A stretch of DNA of 64,000 nucleotides from Fragilaria crotonensis. Its lineage: Eukaryota > Bacillariophyta > Fragilariophyceae > Fragilariales > Fragilariaceae. The notes beneath the pieces are model-generated. The model worked only from the letters and a program-made list of their open reading frames with translations, was not told where the DNA came from and did no database searches. The translations under genes and the position numbers were made by a program. Each line of letters starts with the position of its first letter. The stretch's first letter is position 1. The DNA is taken from positions 1 to 64,000 of the forward strand of contig JAKSYS010000160.1 in assembly GCA_022925895.1 (NCBI GenBank). The letters run 5' to 3'. Below are positions 1 to 12,200 of the stretch, piece after piece.

Positions 1-3000
1 CTCCTCAATGACCGGAAATAAATCAACAAAAAACAAAACTCAACCTTGAGAGTCCGTCAACAAACTCCGCCCGGCGACCCACGCTACCTTTTCCTATCCA
101 CCAACAATTGAAACATTCTTTGACAATGATACTGACCATGACTCTGAAGAAGATCCAAAACAGTTGAAGCCCACATCACCTGATGTGCTGACATCTTCCA
201 CCCGGACTGATTTCACCTATCCTCCGATTGAAGATCTAACAAAGACTCTTCTGAAGTACGCCAAAAATGCAAATCTTCGCAAACTGGCCTATCCAACAGA
301 TTTACAAGCCCGTCGACGCCATTTCAATACTTTTATGGACAATCTCCGCATTGTCTGTAACATTTCCCCCTGGACTCGCCAAGTCTTTGATCTTTGGCCC
401 CAACAAATATGTTACTCCCATCCATTTGTTGGCACAGCTCTCTACAACTTGATCTTCACCAACATCAGTGAACCCTGTCAAAAACACATCATTGATGGAC
501 CTCCAGATGCAAGAACTGCTATCTTCACCCTACGTCGCCACTGTGCCCCCTTAACGCCAGATCATATTGAACGCACTCGCGAAGCTTTTTGCTCTCTCAA
601 ACAACCGCACAACGAAGTTGCTACTTCCTATCTCAACCGCATCCGCACCATCTCGCGTGATTGTTACCATGCTGGAATACCAAACTCTGATGCCAAACTG
701 ATTAAAAGAACTGTCCGTGGAGGAAGCAATCATTCCTTTTATGCTGCATCATACCAACGTTTTGATGCCGACATTCGTCGCGCCGAACTAAACGACGAAG
801 CTCTGCCACAATTCTCCGAACTTGAAAGTCATCTTCTCAACATCGATGAATCCCGTGGTCTTACAATCCCATCTATGAGTCACCGCCACTTTAATCAACA
901 TGCAAACTCTGCACGCCAAACGACTTTCCGTCCACAACAAGGCACTGCTGTTCGAAACTTCACTCAACGACAACAACAAGCTTTCAGCTCAATCCTACGT
1001 CCTTATACCAACAATGGTGGAAACAACCCCACCCGACAACAGCATCGACAACACCGTGGACCTCCCTACCGAACGCCCAGCGACAAACCCGCATAACACC
1101 AACAACCACCCGCACCAACGCTCCGTCAACACGTCCATCAACGCAACAACAGCGTACAAATCGACCACCTCTTCGTCAACTGCCGAATTCAAATCACCGC
1201 CCATCTACCAACGGTAAAACTAACAATCAAAACCGCAACCAATCCAATGCTGCAAACATTGTCTGCAACAACTGCGGCAGACTCGGTCACTATTCCCGCA
1301 ACTGCACCAACCCCGCACGCAATGCAACTTCCAATCGAGGCCCATCCTCTCGATCATCTTCGAACAATGAAAATTCCGCTCCCCGCAATCAACAACGAGC
1401 CTACTTTGTCACTGACTCAGGAGAAAACATGCAAGAAAATGTTTATCACCAAGCTTTCCGTGCTTCATCTCTTGACCCAATGGATGACACTCCTGACTCA
1501 ATCCCATGGCCAAACCCAGCCCTCCCCCAAATGGAGATCAACCAACACCTCCTTGATCAAGACTTTCAACCTTCTGGCAATCACTCTCCTCCCAATTCTG
1601 GAGCCACATACTATTTCCCTGATGACCCACAATCTCCTCATCAACGTTTTGGCCCACCTCTTCTTGAAAATTGGCTTCCTGACAGTGGTGCAACCAGCCA
1701 CTACACACCAGTCTTCAGTGACCTCCATGATGTCACACCCTGCAGTGTACCTGTCTCCCTTGCTGATGGCAGTACTAAATTGTCTACCTACAAAGGCACC
1801 ACAGAATGTCCCTTCACTACTGATGATGGTATGAAATCCATCCTTGGCCTAACTGATGTCTACTATGTTGAAGGCCTCAGCCATCGCCTACTTTCCTTGA
1901 CCGCACTATCATGCACACAAAACTTCAGTGTCTTGATTCACAATCGTGCCACCACCATCCAACTTCCAAACAATTCTACGTACACGTGGCCCATCCTACG
2001 CCGTGAACTACCACCACATCAAGCCTTCTCAGCCATCTCTTTACCCAATGTCAACCTTGAATCTGACTCTTCACCAGCAGAAGACCACTTTGCTGACACT
2101 GTTGACACCATCAACCCTGATCAACGGAGATCCGTAACCACTCTACCTCTTGAGCTTGTCGCTCGACGCCTTGCTTACCGCAATTTCCGAAATCTAATGG
2201 TTGGATCTCTTCACCAAACCTGGAATGACCATGTACTCTCTCCAACCATTGATCCAAACACTTGGCCTCTCCGTATATCTATCAGCCAAAAACGTGCTCG
2301 AAACAAGACCCCGCAACGTGAAGGTACCGATCCCTTCCATCGACTACATCTTGACTTGATGCGCAACCCATTCCGTTATGGTCTTACAACAAACACCAAC
2401 TATTCTGCCTACCTATTCATTGTCACAACACCTGGCAAACTTACTGGCTGGATTGGTCTCCCAACTGAGAGCACAGCATCCATCATCACAGCCCTCAAGT
2501 CATGGCTGACCCAAACAGAACTCCTTGGCCGAACACAATCCGTCCGCTTCATCCGCACCGATGCTGGAACCGCATTTACCTCTGCAAAATTCATCACTGA
2601 ATGCACCAACCTTGGCATAAAAGTTGAAGCTGCTGCCCCAGAACATCAAGAAATGAACGGTATCTGTGAAGCTAAATGGCGTGAAGTCCACAACACAGCC
2701 AATACCCTCCTCAATGCCCGACTTGGCGGCGCATTCTTCCACCATGCACATGCCTATGCTGTCCACATTATCAATGTCTGCCCAGCCAAGAATGTCACTG
2801 ACATCAATGGAATCCCAACAACTCCATATCAATTCAGCTACAAACGCAAGCCCAATCTAGGCAATTTCCGCGTCTTTGGTTGCCCAACCTTCTTCAAGCG
2901 TTATGAACCAACTTTCCGCAACAAGATCATTACCTATAAGCAGCAACTCCAACGCGCTTCCCGTGGTATATTCCTTGGATTCCCTGAAAACTCTGCAGGC

Positions 3001-5670
3001 TGGCTCATCTATTCTCCTGATCAACCGCAAAGCCTCATTATCACACGACGCCTACTTTGATGAAGACTTCAACTCTGCCCTATGCTTTGATTCAAAGCCC
3101 TTTGCTGGAGCTGTTCCTATACGCTCCCATTTCAATCCCAATGGCCTCCGCAACACTGCTGACAACTCTGAACCTGCCACTTTTCACCAAACTGGCTCAG
3201 CCGCTGATCTCGGCAATCCTCCATCACATTTCCTTGATGCCTGAACTCCCAACATCACTTGTGGCACTTCCTGATGCCTCCCATAATGATCAACATGGCC
3301 CTACACCACCAACACCACACCAAGTGAACTACATTGGCCACCAACACTGCCATTCCAATCTACAAAAGATGATGACCCTCTACTTCCAAGAGTGTAATGA
3401 AGATCCTCCTTCCATTGATCCCATTCACACTGCCATGCTCACCATTGATAATGCAACTATCAGTCAAGAAGAACCTGCTGAACCTGTTGACAAATACCTT
3501 CCTGAGCCACAATCTCTTAAAGCTGTCCTCAAACTTGATGATGACATACGCTCTGCCTGGCTACATGCAATTCGCATGGAAATCAAGAATCTCATTGATC
3601 ATGGCACATTCATCCTTGGACAAACTCCATCCCAAGCTGACCCTATCATTCCTGTCAAACTTGTTCTCAAAGCCAAACAAACAGCAACTGGCAAACTTGA
3701 GAAACTTAAAGCTCGCCTGCTGCCCGAGGCGACTTGGAGAAACGTCTTTAAAGAAAGCAAAAGCCGCACATCAGCAACATCTCCTTCAACAGCGTCAAGA
3801 CATTGCCAATGCCACTGCCTCCCAACACCAAAAGTCCAACCCATTGAAATCCTCAACCCTTTGAGGACACTTGGTCACCCTGTGCATCTTCAAGAGGGGC
3901 AAGCTCCTTCTCTCCACAATTTGTGCTTCCCGACGCACACTCAAAAGTGCTGACTTTATTGGCGCCTACTTGCAAGCTAAAGTCATTGGCCGCCACTTTG
4001 TCAAGCTCCCATTGGAATATGCTTTTCATTTCCCTGAATATGCTAAATTCTTTGGCAAACCACTTCTCCTGGACAAAGGAATCTATGGCCTTGTCTACTC
4101 TGGCAAATACTGGAACATTGAATTTTCTGAATGGCTATATTCCCAAGGTTTTATCCAATCCCAATCTGAACCATCCTACTTTGTCCGATATGACAAACAC
4201 AACCAATGGCTCCGCCTCCTTTCTTCGTTGATGATATGCTGTATGCTGGCAGCAATGATTCCATTAAAACAATTTGAAGATTCCGTCAAAAACCGCATGT
4301 CAAATTCCTTGGTCCTGCACAATGGTTCCTGCAAATGCGCATTCACCAGCACCAAGACTCAACCTATACCGGACCAGCACCGTTATGTCTTGAACACCCT
4401 TCAACGTTATGACCCGAATTCCGAATTCCCCGAACGCGACACTCCATTCCGCCAGACTACACCTTCAGCAAAGAAAACCGTCCTGTCACAGAACAAGACA
4501 TTGCACTTGTTGCACAAAAGCAGCAACGACTCCCTTTCGCTCCGCCGTCTGCACTCTCTCTACCTGGCATACAACACCAGAGCTGATATCCTCTTTGCTG
4601 TCTGCAAACTTGCTAAAGCCTGTATTGCTCCTGGAATTCTTGACTCTCCGTCCTCACCTGGCTCATCGGCTACCTACGCCGCCGTCCCTACTATGCACTC
4701 AAGTTCTACCCTGATTGCACATCCAATCCTATCTATGAGATCTGCCTACAACATCGCATCCCCTATGCTGATCTTACTGTTTTCTCTGATGCCAGCTGGC
4801 AAGACTGCCCAGACACTGGCCGCTCAACCATTGGCTACATGATCTTCCACAATGGAGCACTTATTGAAGCAAACTCAACCATGCCCACTCCAGTTGCCAT
4901 GTCAACCTCTGAAGCTGAATATATGGCTGCATGCTCTGCCACCATGGCCACTGCCCACATCCGCATGCTCCTCTATGACATGCTCTATCTTGGCACTAAA
5001 CAATGGCGTGAATCCACCCAGCGTTTACCAACCACTCCTGCAATCTTAATGATTGACAATGAAGCCACTGTCCAGATTGCCAAAAATGGTCACATTGAAC
5101 GACGCTTCCACTTCGTCCGCCAAGGCCAACAAGACGGTATCCACCAACTTCACTGGATCCCTTGTGACTATCAACTTGCTGATATTCTCACCAAGACACA
5201 ACTTTCTGGCAAAATTGATCCACACCTCAAGAAGATTTTCTGCATCCTACCTGACCACATGCTTTCTTCACCAACTTTGGGACCTGAGATCTGATCCAAG
5301 AGGGGTGATAGAGATCTACTGTTGCACCGTCATGAGTCGTCTGACCACTTTCCGTCACAACACTAGCTCCTGAGAATCAGACCTCTTGTCCCGCGTAACC
5401 ATTTGAATTTGAGATGCCATCCGGCCTAATGTAGATGCCATCTCATTTCTACGTACCGGTCTACACACGACCCCCTGGTACTAAATCGGATGCCATCTAC
5501 ATTAGCCTCGGAGTCTCATCTGCACCTCACTTTTTCATCATTTGGTTCCCCCACTTCTATTCTCATTATTCTACATCTACAACTTCCATTAACACACAAA
5601 GTAAAGGCCTTTACTTCCCTACTATTGTTCCTCTACATATCTACACATTTGTACTACTTACATTCACCAT
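1..5670 (+). mobile_element. Ty1/copia LTR retroelement (diatom CoDi-like), broken, 5' end outside the window
   Basis: The parts appear in Copia order. A Gag-like region at about 160-1100 is followed by a CCHC zinc knuckle near 1260-1310. A retropepsin motif with D-S-G-A lies near 1680, the integrase core at about 2290-2960, the reverse transcriptase at about 3500-4260 and RNase H at about 4790-5240. Integrase before reverse transcriptase separates Copia from Gypsy. The coding region is spread over several frames, with roughly half a dozen breaks, so the copy is a fossil. All domains are still easily read, which suggests moderate or young age. A purine-rich tract near 5303-5310 marks the probable start of the 3' LTR. 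No 5' LTR is visible. Assignment to the CoDi group rests on memory of diatom Copia elements. Confidence 0.9.
5310..5670 (+). repeat. Probable 3' LTR of the Copia element, boundary uncertain
   Basis: The segment follows a polypurine-tract-like AAGAGGGG and begins with TG. A CA near 5668 could be the other end. No second LTR copy is in the window for comparison, so the limits are a guess. It contains a 19-bp imperfect inverted repeat (5424-5442 and 5489-5507, two mismatches). Confidence 0.35.
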
Positions 5671-6298
5671 GGTCAACCCTACTACGTCGCCCAAAGCCAT
5701 GTCCGCCAGTGGCCTGTGCTCCAAGTCCGTCATGCGTACGCCCGGACCTACCGTCCTTCAGCGTACTGTCGGCCAGTACTCGCGTACCGTCTACACGAAT
5801 ACTGTCAGTAGTTGTACAAGGACTCGTACTCTACCTGGTACCGTGGTACCAGGGTAGTCAGAAGTCAGAGGTCAAAGTACTCGAGTACCGGTCTATTATA
5901 CACAGTGCTGACCCTGGTATGATATGAACACTACAAGGGTATTGTACTGTATAAGTGTACACAGACCACAGACTAACAACACCAGCTCTCGTCGTGTATG
6001 TCATACATACAACTTGTACAGTACTGGTTGTATTCTCACGGATCACATACATACTGTAATACAAATATCTACAGTACTAACAATACGATAAACGATATAC
6101 GACGGTATTCATGGCGATAACAAGGTTTCACCAAAATCACCAACCCCCAGCGGCGGGTCCCCCACCACTCACTCCGTCACTGACAAATGAACAATTAATC
6201 CTCTTCTGAGTGTTGTTCCTCGACTCGAGGCTCGCAGCGGCGGCGATCCATCCCGCCAACATTACAACCAAGGACTTGTTCTCGGCATCGTCATTCCA
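5671..6298. promoter_or_regulatory. Intergenic, GTAC-rich tract upstream of DPH3
   Basis: There is no convincing coding frame. Between about 5820 and 6085 the sequence is dense in GTAC-centred words (GGTACC twice near 5838-5850, AGTACT and GAGTACC near 5877-5890, several TGTAC). The tract ends about 210 bases before the DPH3 start codon. The same arrangement is seen before most genes in this window. A promoter role is inferred. Confidence 0.4.
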
Positions 6299-6571
6299 AT
6301 GTCGATTTATGAAGAAATAGAGATTGAAGACATGGACTACGATCCAAAGGAGCAGGTCTATACCTATCCATGTCCTTGTGGCGACAAGTTTCGCATCACA
6401 CTTGAAGAGCTATGGGATGGTGAAGACATTGCCAAATGTCCCTCTTGCACGTCGCGCATCATGGTCATTTATGACGAAGAAGATTTGCCAGAGTTGCCGC
6501 CGGACGATGATCAATCACAACAACCACTCACAGATTTGGAATCCAACTTGGAAGGATTGTCGGTTAAATGA
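6299..6571 (+). CDS. DPH3: DPH3/KTI11, CSL-type zinc-finger protein
   Basis: This intact single-exon gene encodes 90 residues, the usual size of the family. It carries the CSL zinc finger: C25-P-C27 in a Y-P-C-P-C-G-D context and C47-P-S-C50, with the typical acidic start MSIYEEIEIEDM and the F-R-I-T-L-E-E-L segment between the pairs. By family knowledge DPH3 is a small electron carrier that serves the Dph1-Dph2 radical-SAM step of diphthamide synthesis on elongation factor 2, and it works with Elongator in tRNA wobble-uridine modification. It acts in the cytosol. The acidic and proline-rich C-terminal tail from about residue 60 is less conserved. The ATG at 6299 is the first in frame, and length and motif spacing support it. 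Confidence 0.95.
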   Translation: MSIYEEIEIEDMDYDPKEQVYTYPCPCGDKFRITLEELWDGEDIAKCPSCTSRIMVIYDEEDLPELPPDDDQSQQPLTDLESNLEGLSVK

Positions 6572-8746
6572 GTCAGTAAGGTGCGCAAGAATAACAGAGA
6601 AAACAGCAGTTTGGAATCTAAAGAGAACATCCGGTAAGAAGTATATATCTATATTGTTGTTGTTGAAGTGGAAATCGAAACACTCCGTGCCCCCATCACA
6701 TACCAAAAACACGCTTGGCCAGCTAACCGGGAAATACATGACACACACATATCCTGGTCCGTTCAGTCCGAGCTACAAGAAATCGCTAGCACCTTGGCCG
6801 TTGCCCTCATAGGTCTTCATCAACCTCATCCTGGCATATATGGCACGATATCGAGTCCCAATACCAAAATGGTGTGGGACGAGGAAATTGGAACAATCAC
6901 GGGTGTTTGGCAGACAAAATTGTACTGACTTGCTCTCACCATTTCTCGTTATGTACATCTCTTGATTTCGCGGAATTCAGGGCCGGTTATCTCCTTGGGA
7001 TAGTCATCTCGAGTCATCAACATACGTCGGATCTGGCGAGCATTCAGTGCCATGGCGCCTGCGTCGCTTTGGAACATGTGCATTTCACGCACAGACTCAT
7101 ACATCCATGCTATACGGCACCGTGCGCTTTGGCCATGACACGTCTGGATCTCGCACGCTGTCCGCATGTATGTTTAGAATGCTCTACCGTTAGCGATTTC
7201 ACCCAAAAGTGAACGAACAACAGAAACAATCATGGATAGAAGTGTACAACCTTCGATAAATGCTTAGTCGTAAATTTTTGCGGTCCATACGAAATCGTCC
7301 GAAGAGTGTAGCGATGCGTATCCTTTATCTCTTGAAGTCAATATACCAGCATTTTGTAGTCGTGGCAACTTATTCGAATCGACTGTGACCGCCATGATGG
7401 ACAATATCCATGTCTTTCATCAGAAAAAGTCATGTCGGAGTGGAGGTCCTTGCACATTTGCATAGACATAGTGTTGAAGGTCTTGCTTGAGTACCAATCT
7501 CACGTGTCAGCGCTATCAACATCCGAGACTGGGTCCCACATGCGCGCTGGCACGGAGCCAGAATGCCTCCACGGTTGAGGACACGGCTCGAGTGCAATGT
7601 GTCTTTCGTCGAAGCTGTGCTTGTTCGTGTGCAACTTCTACTAGCTAGAGGAGCCTTGGTTGTTGTGGTTGGACTTTGGTAATTGTATGATCTTGAGCCG
7701 TGAAACCCGAGCCCGTAGACAGGACTGCTTTTCGCGAACGCGCCTCCAGCCTCCGGAGACCTGAATGGGAACAGCGCCCATCACTGCACTACGAATTGGA
7801 TCGTGAACCGTTAGTACAGTTAGGAAGGCATGATCAATTTGAGTGGCCACCCCTCTACATGTTACAGTCTCAGGGGGTTGTCCGGGGGAAGAAGACTGAC
7901 TAAGGATTCACAGTTCAAGAAGAGAATGGAAGGAGAGGGAACGAGGGTAGAAGTGCGTAGGAGCCGAATCGACGATGACATGTCAGTGTCAGAGAAGGCA
8001 TATCTAACGGAGTAATCTGTTAGTGTATTGACCACGGGGTGGTCGGCGCGAGGCAGGGCGTGGTGATGCTCGCCGTTCATATTCACTCTCCCATCCTTCA
8101 GCACGCCACCAAGTGAATTCTCGGTATGCGCGGGTGTGGTAATCCACATTTCTCGCGTGCTCCCTATAGTCTGGATCGTCTTCGGCCTGCCAAACCTTGA
8201 ACGTTCCCTTGGCAACGGCAGCCCTCATTTTCTCGCCAGGTCCATGGTCATCGTCTTTGCAGATGAAGGTGACAAAAGTCAAATTCCAAAATTATTCCCA
8301 AGGTCGTCTGCGGTTAAATGTAAGGTACTCTCTAAAGAGGTGAGGAAAACGCGAAGGTGTGGAGCCGTTAGAAGTAAACTAAAACACTTGATAGAGGATG
8401 CCAACTTGAAAAGCACGGCATCCCGTCACATGCTATGGCGTGGTCGCGACACGTGTGTTCACATAGACGCAATACATGCCCGGTTGGGTCGATTCGTACG
8501 GCACAAGGACGTGGGGCCTAGAGAAAGAGACACAAACGAAACCGACAAACAACTTTATAACTTTTTTCCATTTCAATACAAACTACGCAAGGAGCATGAT
8601 GCGTATCCTTAGCTCTAATGCACGACAATGCCCTCATGTACATCGAAGCTGGCGAAATCACCAGAGGGATGAAGTTCGATCATCAGTCATAATCTTCAAG
8701 GCAACAATCGTTGGCGGCAAAGACGTCACCATGGCAGCATCCTGTG
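6572..8746. other. Gene-poor stretch; possible short coding relics on the minus strand
   Basis: No recognisable gene is seen. Two minus-strand open segments look more protein-like than the rest. One at 8004-8282 is rich in W, R and acidic residues, with W-Q-A-E-D-D-P-D-Y and F-T-W-W-R. The other lies at about 6952-7130. Neither has a clear ATG, a family match or convincing splice partners. They could be exons of an unrecognised gene or decayed gene pieces. Confidence 0.25.
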
Positions 8747-11096
8747 TTACTTAGGCGAAGTCGGCGAGGAGGTGGTGGAACTTTTCGCAGCAGCAGGCTT
8801 GACGCCAAGGGTGTCCTCATCATCCTCGTCAAAGTCATCATCTCCGACCACTGGCATGTTCGCATGGGAAACTCCGTCAACAACAAAGCTGGACATGACA
8901 GAATCAGCGAAATAATTGTCGCTTGCGTCAGCACTATCCGTGTACTCGTGTCCAAGAAAGCTGGCACCGATGGCGGGGAAAGGTCTCGCCGATGTGCGAC
9001 CTCGTAAAAGTTCCGCTTGGAAGTGTGATAAAAGAATCGATCGTTCTGCTAGATCAGTAGCCATTTGCTGGGCGGAAATTGCATGATGTTGTGCCATCAG
9101 AGCCTGAGCCATGGCCAGCACGCGAGCCTTCTCTGCATACACGCTCTGTGCTTGTTGTCTCATTTGTTGAAAGTAAACAGCATCCTGAACAGCACTTAGA
9201 AAGGGGTCATGATCAGTTAGGTAGGCAAGGTCGGCTTCAGTGGCCACCCCGTTTACTCCCGTAAGTCGCTGAGTACTGTGCTGCCACAAACCCGATTGAG
9301 CGAGAGGGAAAGGTTGTGCCTGTGAATGTGAGCTTGAGCCAAGGGTACTTGTTGTAGACGCATTTGATAACGCTGCTGCTACATTCAATCCCGGCGCGAG
9401 AGGCAAAGCCAGGGTTGGCGGCTGGTGAGGGCTTAATCGTGGTTTCCCGTTCATCGGCACTCCACCAATCGAATCGTCAGTCAGCACGGAGGCCATCAAT
9501 TTTCTCGATTGCTCCATTTGACCTGGCCGATGCCAATCTTCGGTCACAGTCGGCACGGGTGCCATCATCAGTTTTCTTGCTTGCTCCATATAATCTGATG
9601 CTTCCCTTGCCTTCCTTTTCCGTTGGATGCATGCCGTCGCTTTGGCAGCCTTTGGTTTTCCCTCAGCAGGTGGTGGCTTCGCATTCTCACAAGGTTGAGC
9701 GTCGTCGTCTTTGACTCTTGGTCCAGGTGGGCCACCTCGTCGAGCTTCCCAGATGAACCCAATATCAGATAGCTTCTTGATCCGCTCGTCAGTAAGTCGA
9801 GAAGGTCTTCCGTCGATCAAAAGTTTGTACTCCTTAACAGCAAAAAAGGTGAGAGCGATCGTTTGCGGTGGAGTCGTGTCAAAAAATTATCGTGATAGGC
9901 GACATGATCAGCAGGACGAAAACGAAGATGAGAACACACCTGCCGTTGTGTGCTAACCCAATTCGACAATTGAATATTTTTCTAATGGAAAAAGAAAAAT
10001 GGTTAAGGATCATTTGCGGAGCTTGCGATGTAATATGCTCGTGTTGCATGATTATTTCTTACCTTATACCCAATTGGAACGAGGCAGTGTCCTGTAGGGA
10101 TTGAGATCGGTTAGCGAGGATCGTGTGACAGAGACGCGACGTGCAAATCCAGAATAGGAATGGAAACAATAGTGCCTTACCATGTTGTTCTCGAAACCTG
10201 CATAATTCTTCGAACCGATCTTGCCACGGGATGTGTCTGAGGATGATTCGCGACGAAATGAGTGCCAAGCAAGTTGCGCTTCGGTTATCTGGACAGCGGT
10301 AATGGTTCAGTTAAACTAGATGCTCACCTTGGATCTGTGGTAGCCCAAACGAATCCTAATAGTTGGCAACGAATGTGAGAAAGACAGCGACGGGTGGTGA
10401 CGATGGACGACGGCGCTAGCAGAGCTTGAACTGATTACAGTATGCCAACAGGATGAAGCACTGGAGGTAAGCCTTGTCTACGGCTGTCGTGTGGAAGTCC
10501 CTGCTGCGTCCATTGGTTGGGCTAATGATGCCGCAGAAACTAGGAAGAACTTACCGATTGCTTCGAGCTGCGCGGCCCTTTCTGGAGTCATAGGGGTCGA
10601 GGCCGAACTCCCGGAAACAAGAATCTTATACTGATGAATGCAGGAATAATGGAATTGAAAGACACCAATGGTGTTGTTGTTGTAAGAGGATGGCACAAAT
10701 TAGGCGAAAGTGTTTTCATTGCTTCCAGAGAGTTCAACAACTTACTTGTCGCCTTTGTGTCGATACCCAGGCTCCCAGAGCGTGGTGATCTCTGTAGCGA
10801 TTAGGAACCAAGCAGTGACCATGCCGCTCTTTGAAAAAAACAAGTCGCTCAAACATAAATTGCCACTTTTCTTGAAGTATGCTTTGCTGGACTCTTCCCG
10901 ATCCTGTTTGCGGCCTATTTTTTTTACTATCGCGTGACGCGAGTTTGCCTACATCATCATTATCAGAAGTGTCGCCTTCCGATAGCTGGGCCACCATGGA
11001 CAGCGAGTCACGCCGTGGCTGATCATGCGACTCTTTGCGGGCATTATGTGGCTGCTGCTTACTTCCGGTAGATGACTGCAAGTCCGTCAACCCCAT
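8747..11096 (-). CDS. Helicase-associated (HA) domain protein, seven exons
   Basis: Proposed exons on the minus strand are 11096-10746, 10630-10555, 10355-10328, 10278-10181, 10091-10063, 9981-9940 and 9832-8747. All use GT-AG sites and the frame is kept, giving 569 residues. Splicing rebuilds two helicase-associated domains. The first (about 76-150) has E-K-W-Q-F-M-F-E-R-L, R-H-G-H-C-L-V-P and G-A-W-V-S-T-Q-R-R-Q. The second (about 170-242) has W-Q-D-R-F-E-E-L, H-C-L-V-P-I-G-Y-K and N-W-V-S-T-Q-R-Q. Both end in L-x-x-I-G-F-x-W. HA domains are thought to bind nucleic acid; in diatoms they occur in many non-helicase proteins of unknown role. The C-terminal 320 residues are low-complexity (A, Q, S, L) with an acidic patch, and no helicase motifs are present. 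Three exons are only 28, 29 and 42 bases. The exon 4 acceptor is chosen because the alternative, 10 bases upstream, gives an immediate stop. Confidence 0.8.
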
Positions 11097-12200
11097 TGCC
11101 GTTGGCTGAAACTGTCTTTCGTCAGCGTCGTGACAGCGCTGGTGTTAAAGCGAGTGTTGAAACTGCGATTCTCGGAACTAACAGAGAAGTTACTTTAAAG
11201 ATTCAATAGTCAACATGGGCTGTTGTAATTGTAGCCTACAACCCCATAAAAACGCACGATTGGTTTTATACGCTATGAACTTACAGGGACTATGCATACC
11301 GTCCTTCAACGACATTGCCGCAGGATTGAAAAAACCCTCCTGTAAATTTCGATCACACGCTCTCATTGAATTTTCAAGACTGAATGCGTGCGATGGAATG
11401 GAGCGTTCGTTCGTCGCTCAGAAATCGACTTCCATACCGAATGCTTCGGATTTCCTCATAGTACTAGAGTACCCGTTATTGGAGCTGGATGGAGCAGTTC
11501 CCTACCATATATCTCCTACGGCAGTCCGACCAAAACAAATGGTCGACGTGTTCGCATGAAAGCCGTTTATAAATCTTTCGCGTCAGAGAAAGAATAATGC
11601 TGCTCTAGTAGTACAGGGACATTTCAACAGCCAAGCACCATTGACAACAGACAACTTGTCGATTCTCGTGCCTTTTCGAGTACCGTTCATGGATATTGAA
11701 TTGCGTATTTAAGCAGCACTATGAGCGTTTTTCTTTCAATTCTCTTAATCATTCTGTCCTCAACGTAAGAAGATTAACATTTAACAATTATCTTGGGGTT
11801 GCACCTTCAGGTAAATATCCAGCACATCCAGGTTCGTCCAAGTAGCAACGTCGTCGCAGTCAAAAATGATTGTACTCCAGTACATCTACGGCGTCCTCAC
11901 GCGAAGGAGTGCAGCGCAATAATGTGTGAATGTACGCACACGTCCTCTTGCAGAATCAGCCATCTTGAATCAGTGTATTGAATGTTCGGCTAATTTGTTT
12001 CTTGCGATGCAATATGACATAGCCATCTTGATTGTACTCCGAGTACAACTAAACTACGCCATGGGACGGATTTTTTCGAAGTGTCAACCCAACCAGTCAG
12101 TTTTCACATACATCAATATTGACGTCTGATAATCGCAATACTGACGAAGACTTCTATGGTAGTGGCATGTAATACAGCAGTGGCACCGTAGGAATTAGTT
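11097..12200. promoter_or_regulatory. Intergenic 5' region of the HA-domain gene with scattered GTAC words
   Basis: There is no convincing gene. GTAC words cluster at 11460-11480, 11610-11690, 11870-11885 and 12035-12055, including GTACTAGAGTAC, GTACTCCAGTAC and GTACTCCGAGTAC. A 114-codon open frame at 11215-11559 (+) has no family signature and is probably chance. Confidence 0.35.

Noticed and set aside
6952-8282. A multi-exon minus-strand gene joining the protein-like pieces at 8004-8282 and 6952-7130
   Set aside because: I found no consistent splice pair or start codon, so the pieces are only noted as possible relics.
11215-11559. 114-codon open frame (+) upstream of the HA-domain gene
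   Set aside because: It has no family signature or conserved composition, overlaps GTAC words and has no splice partners; it is likely chance.
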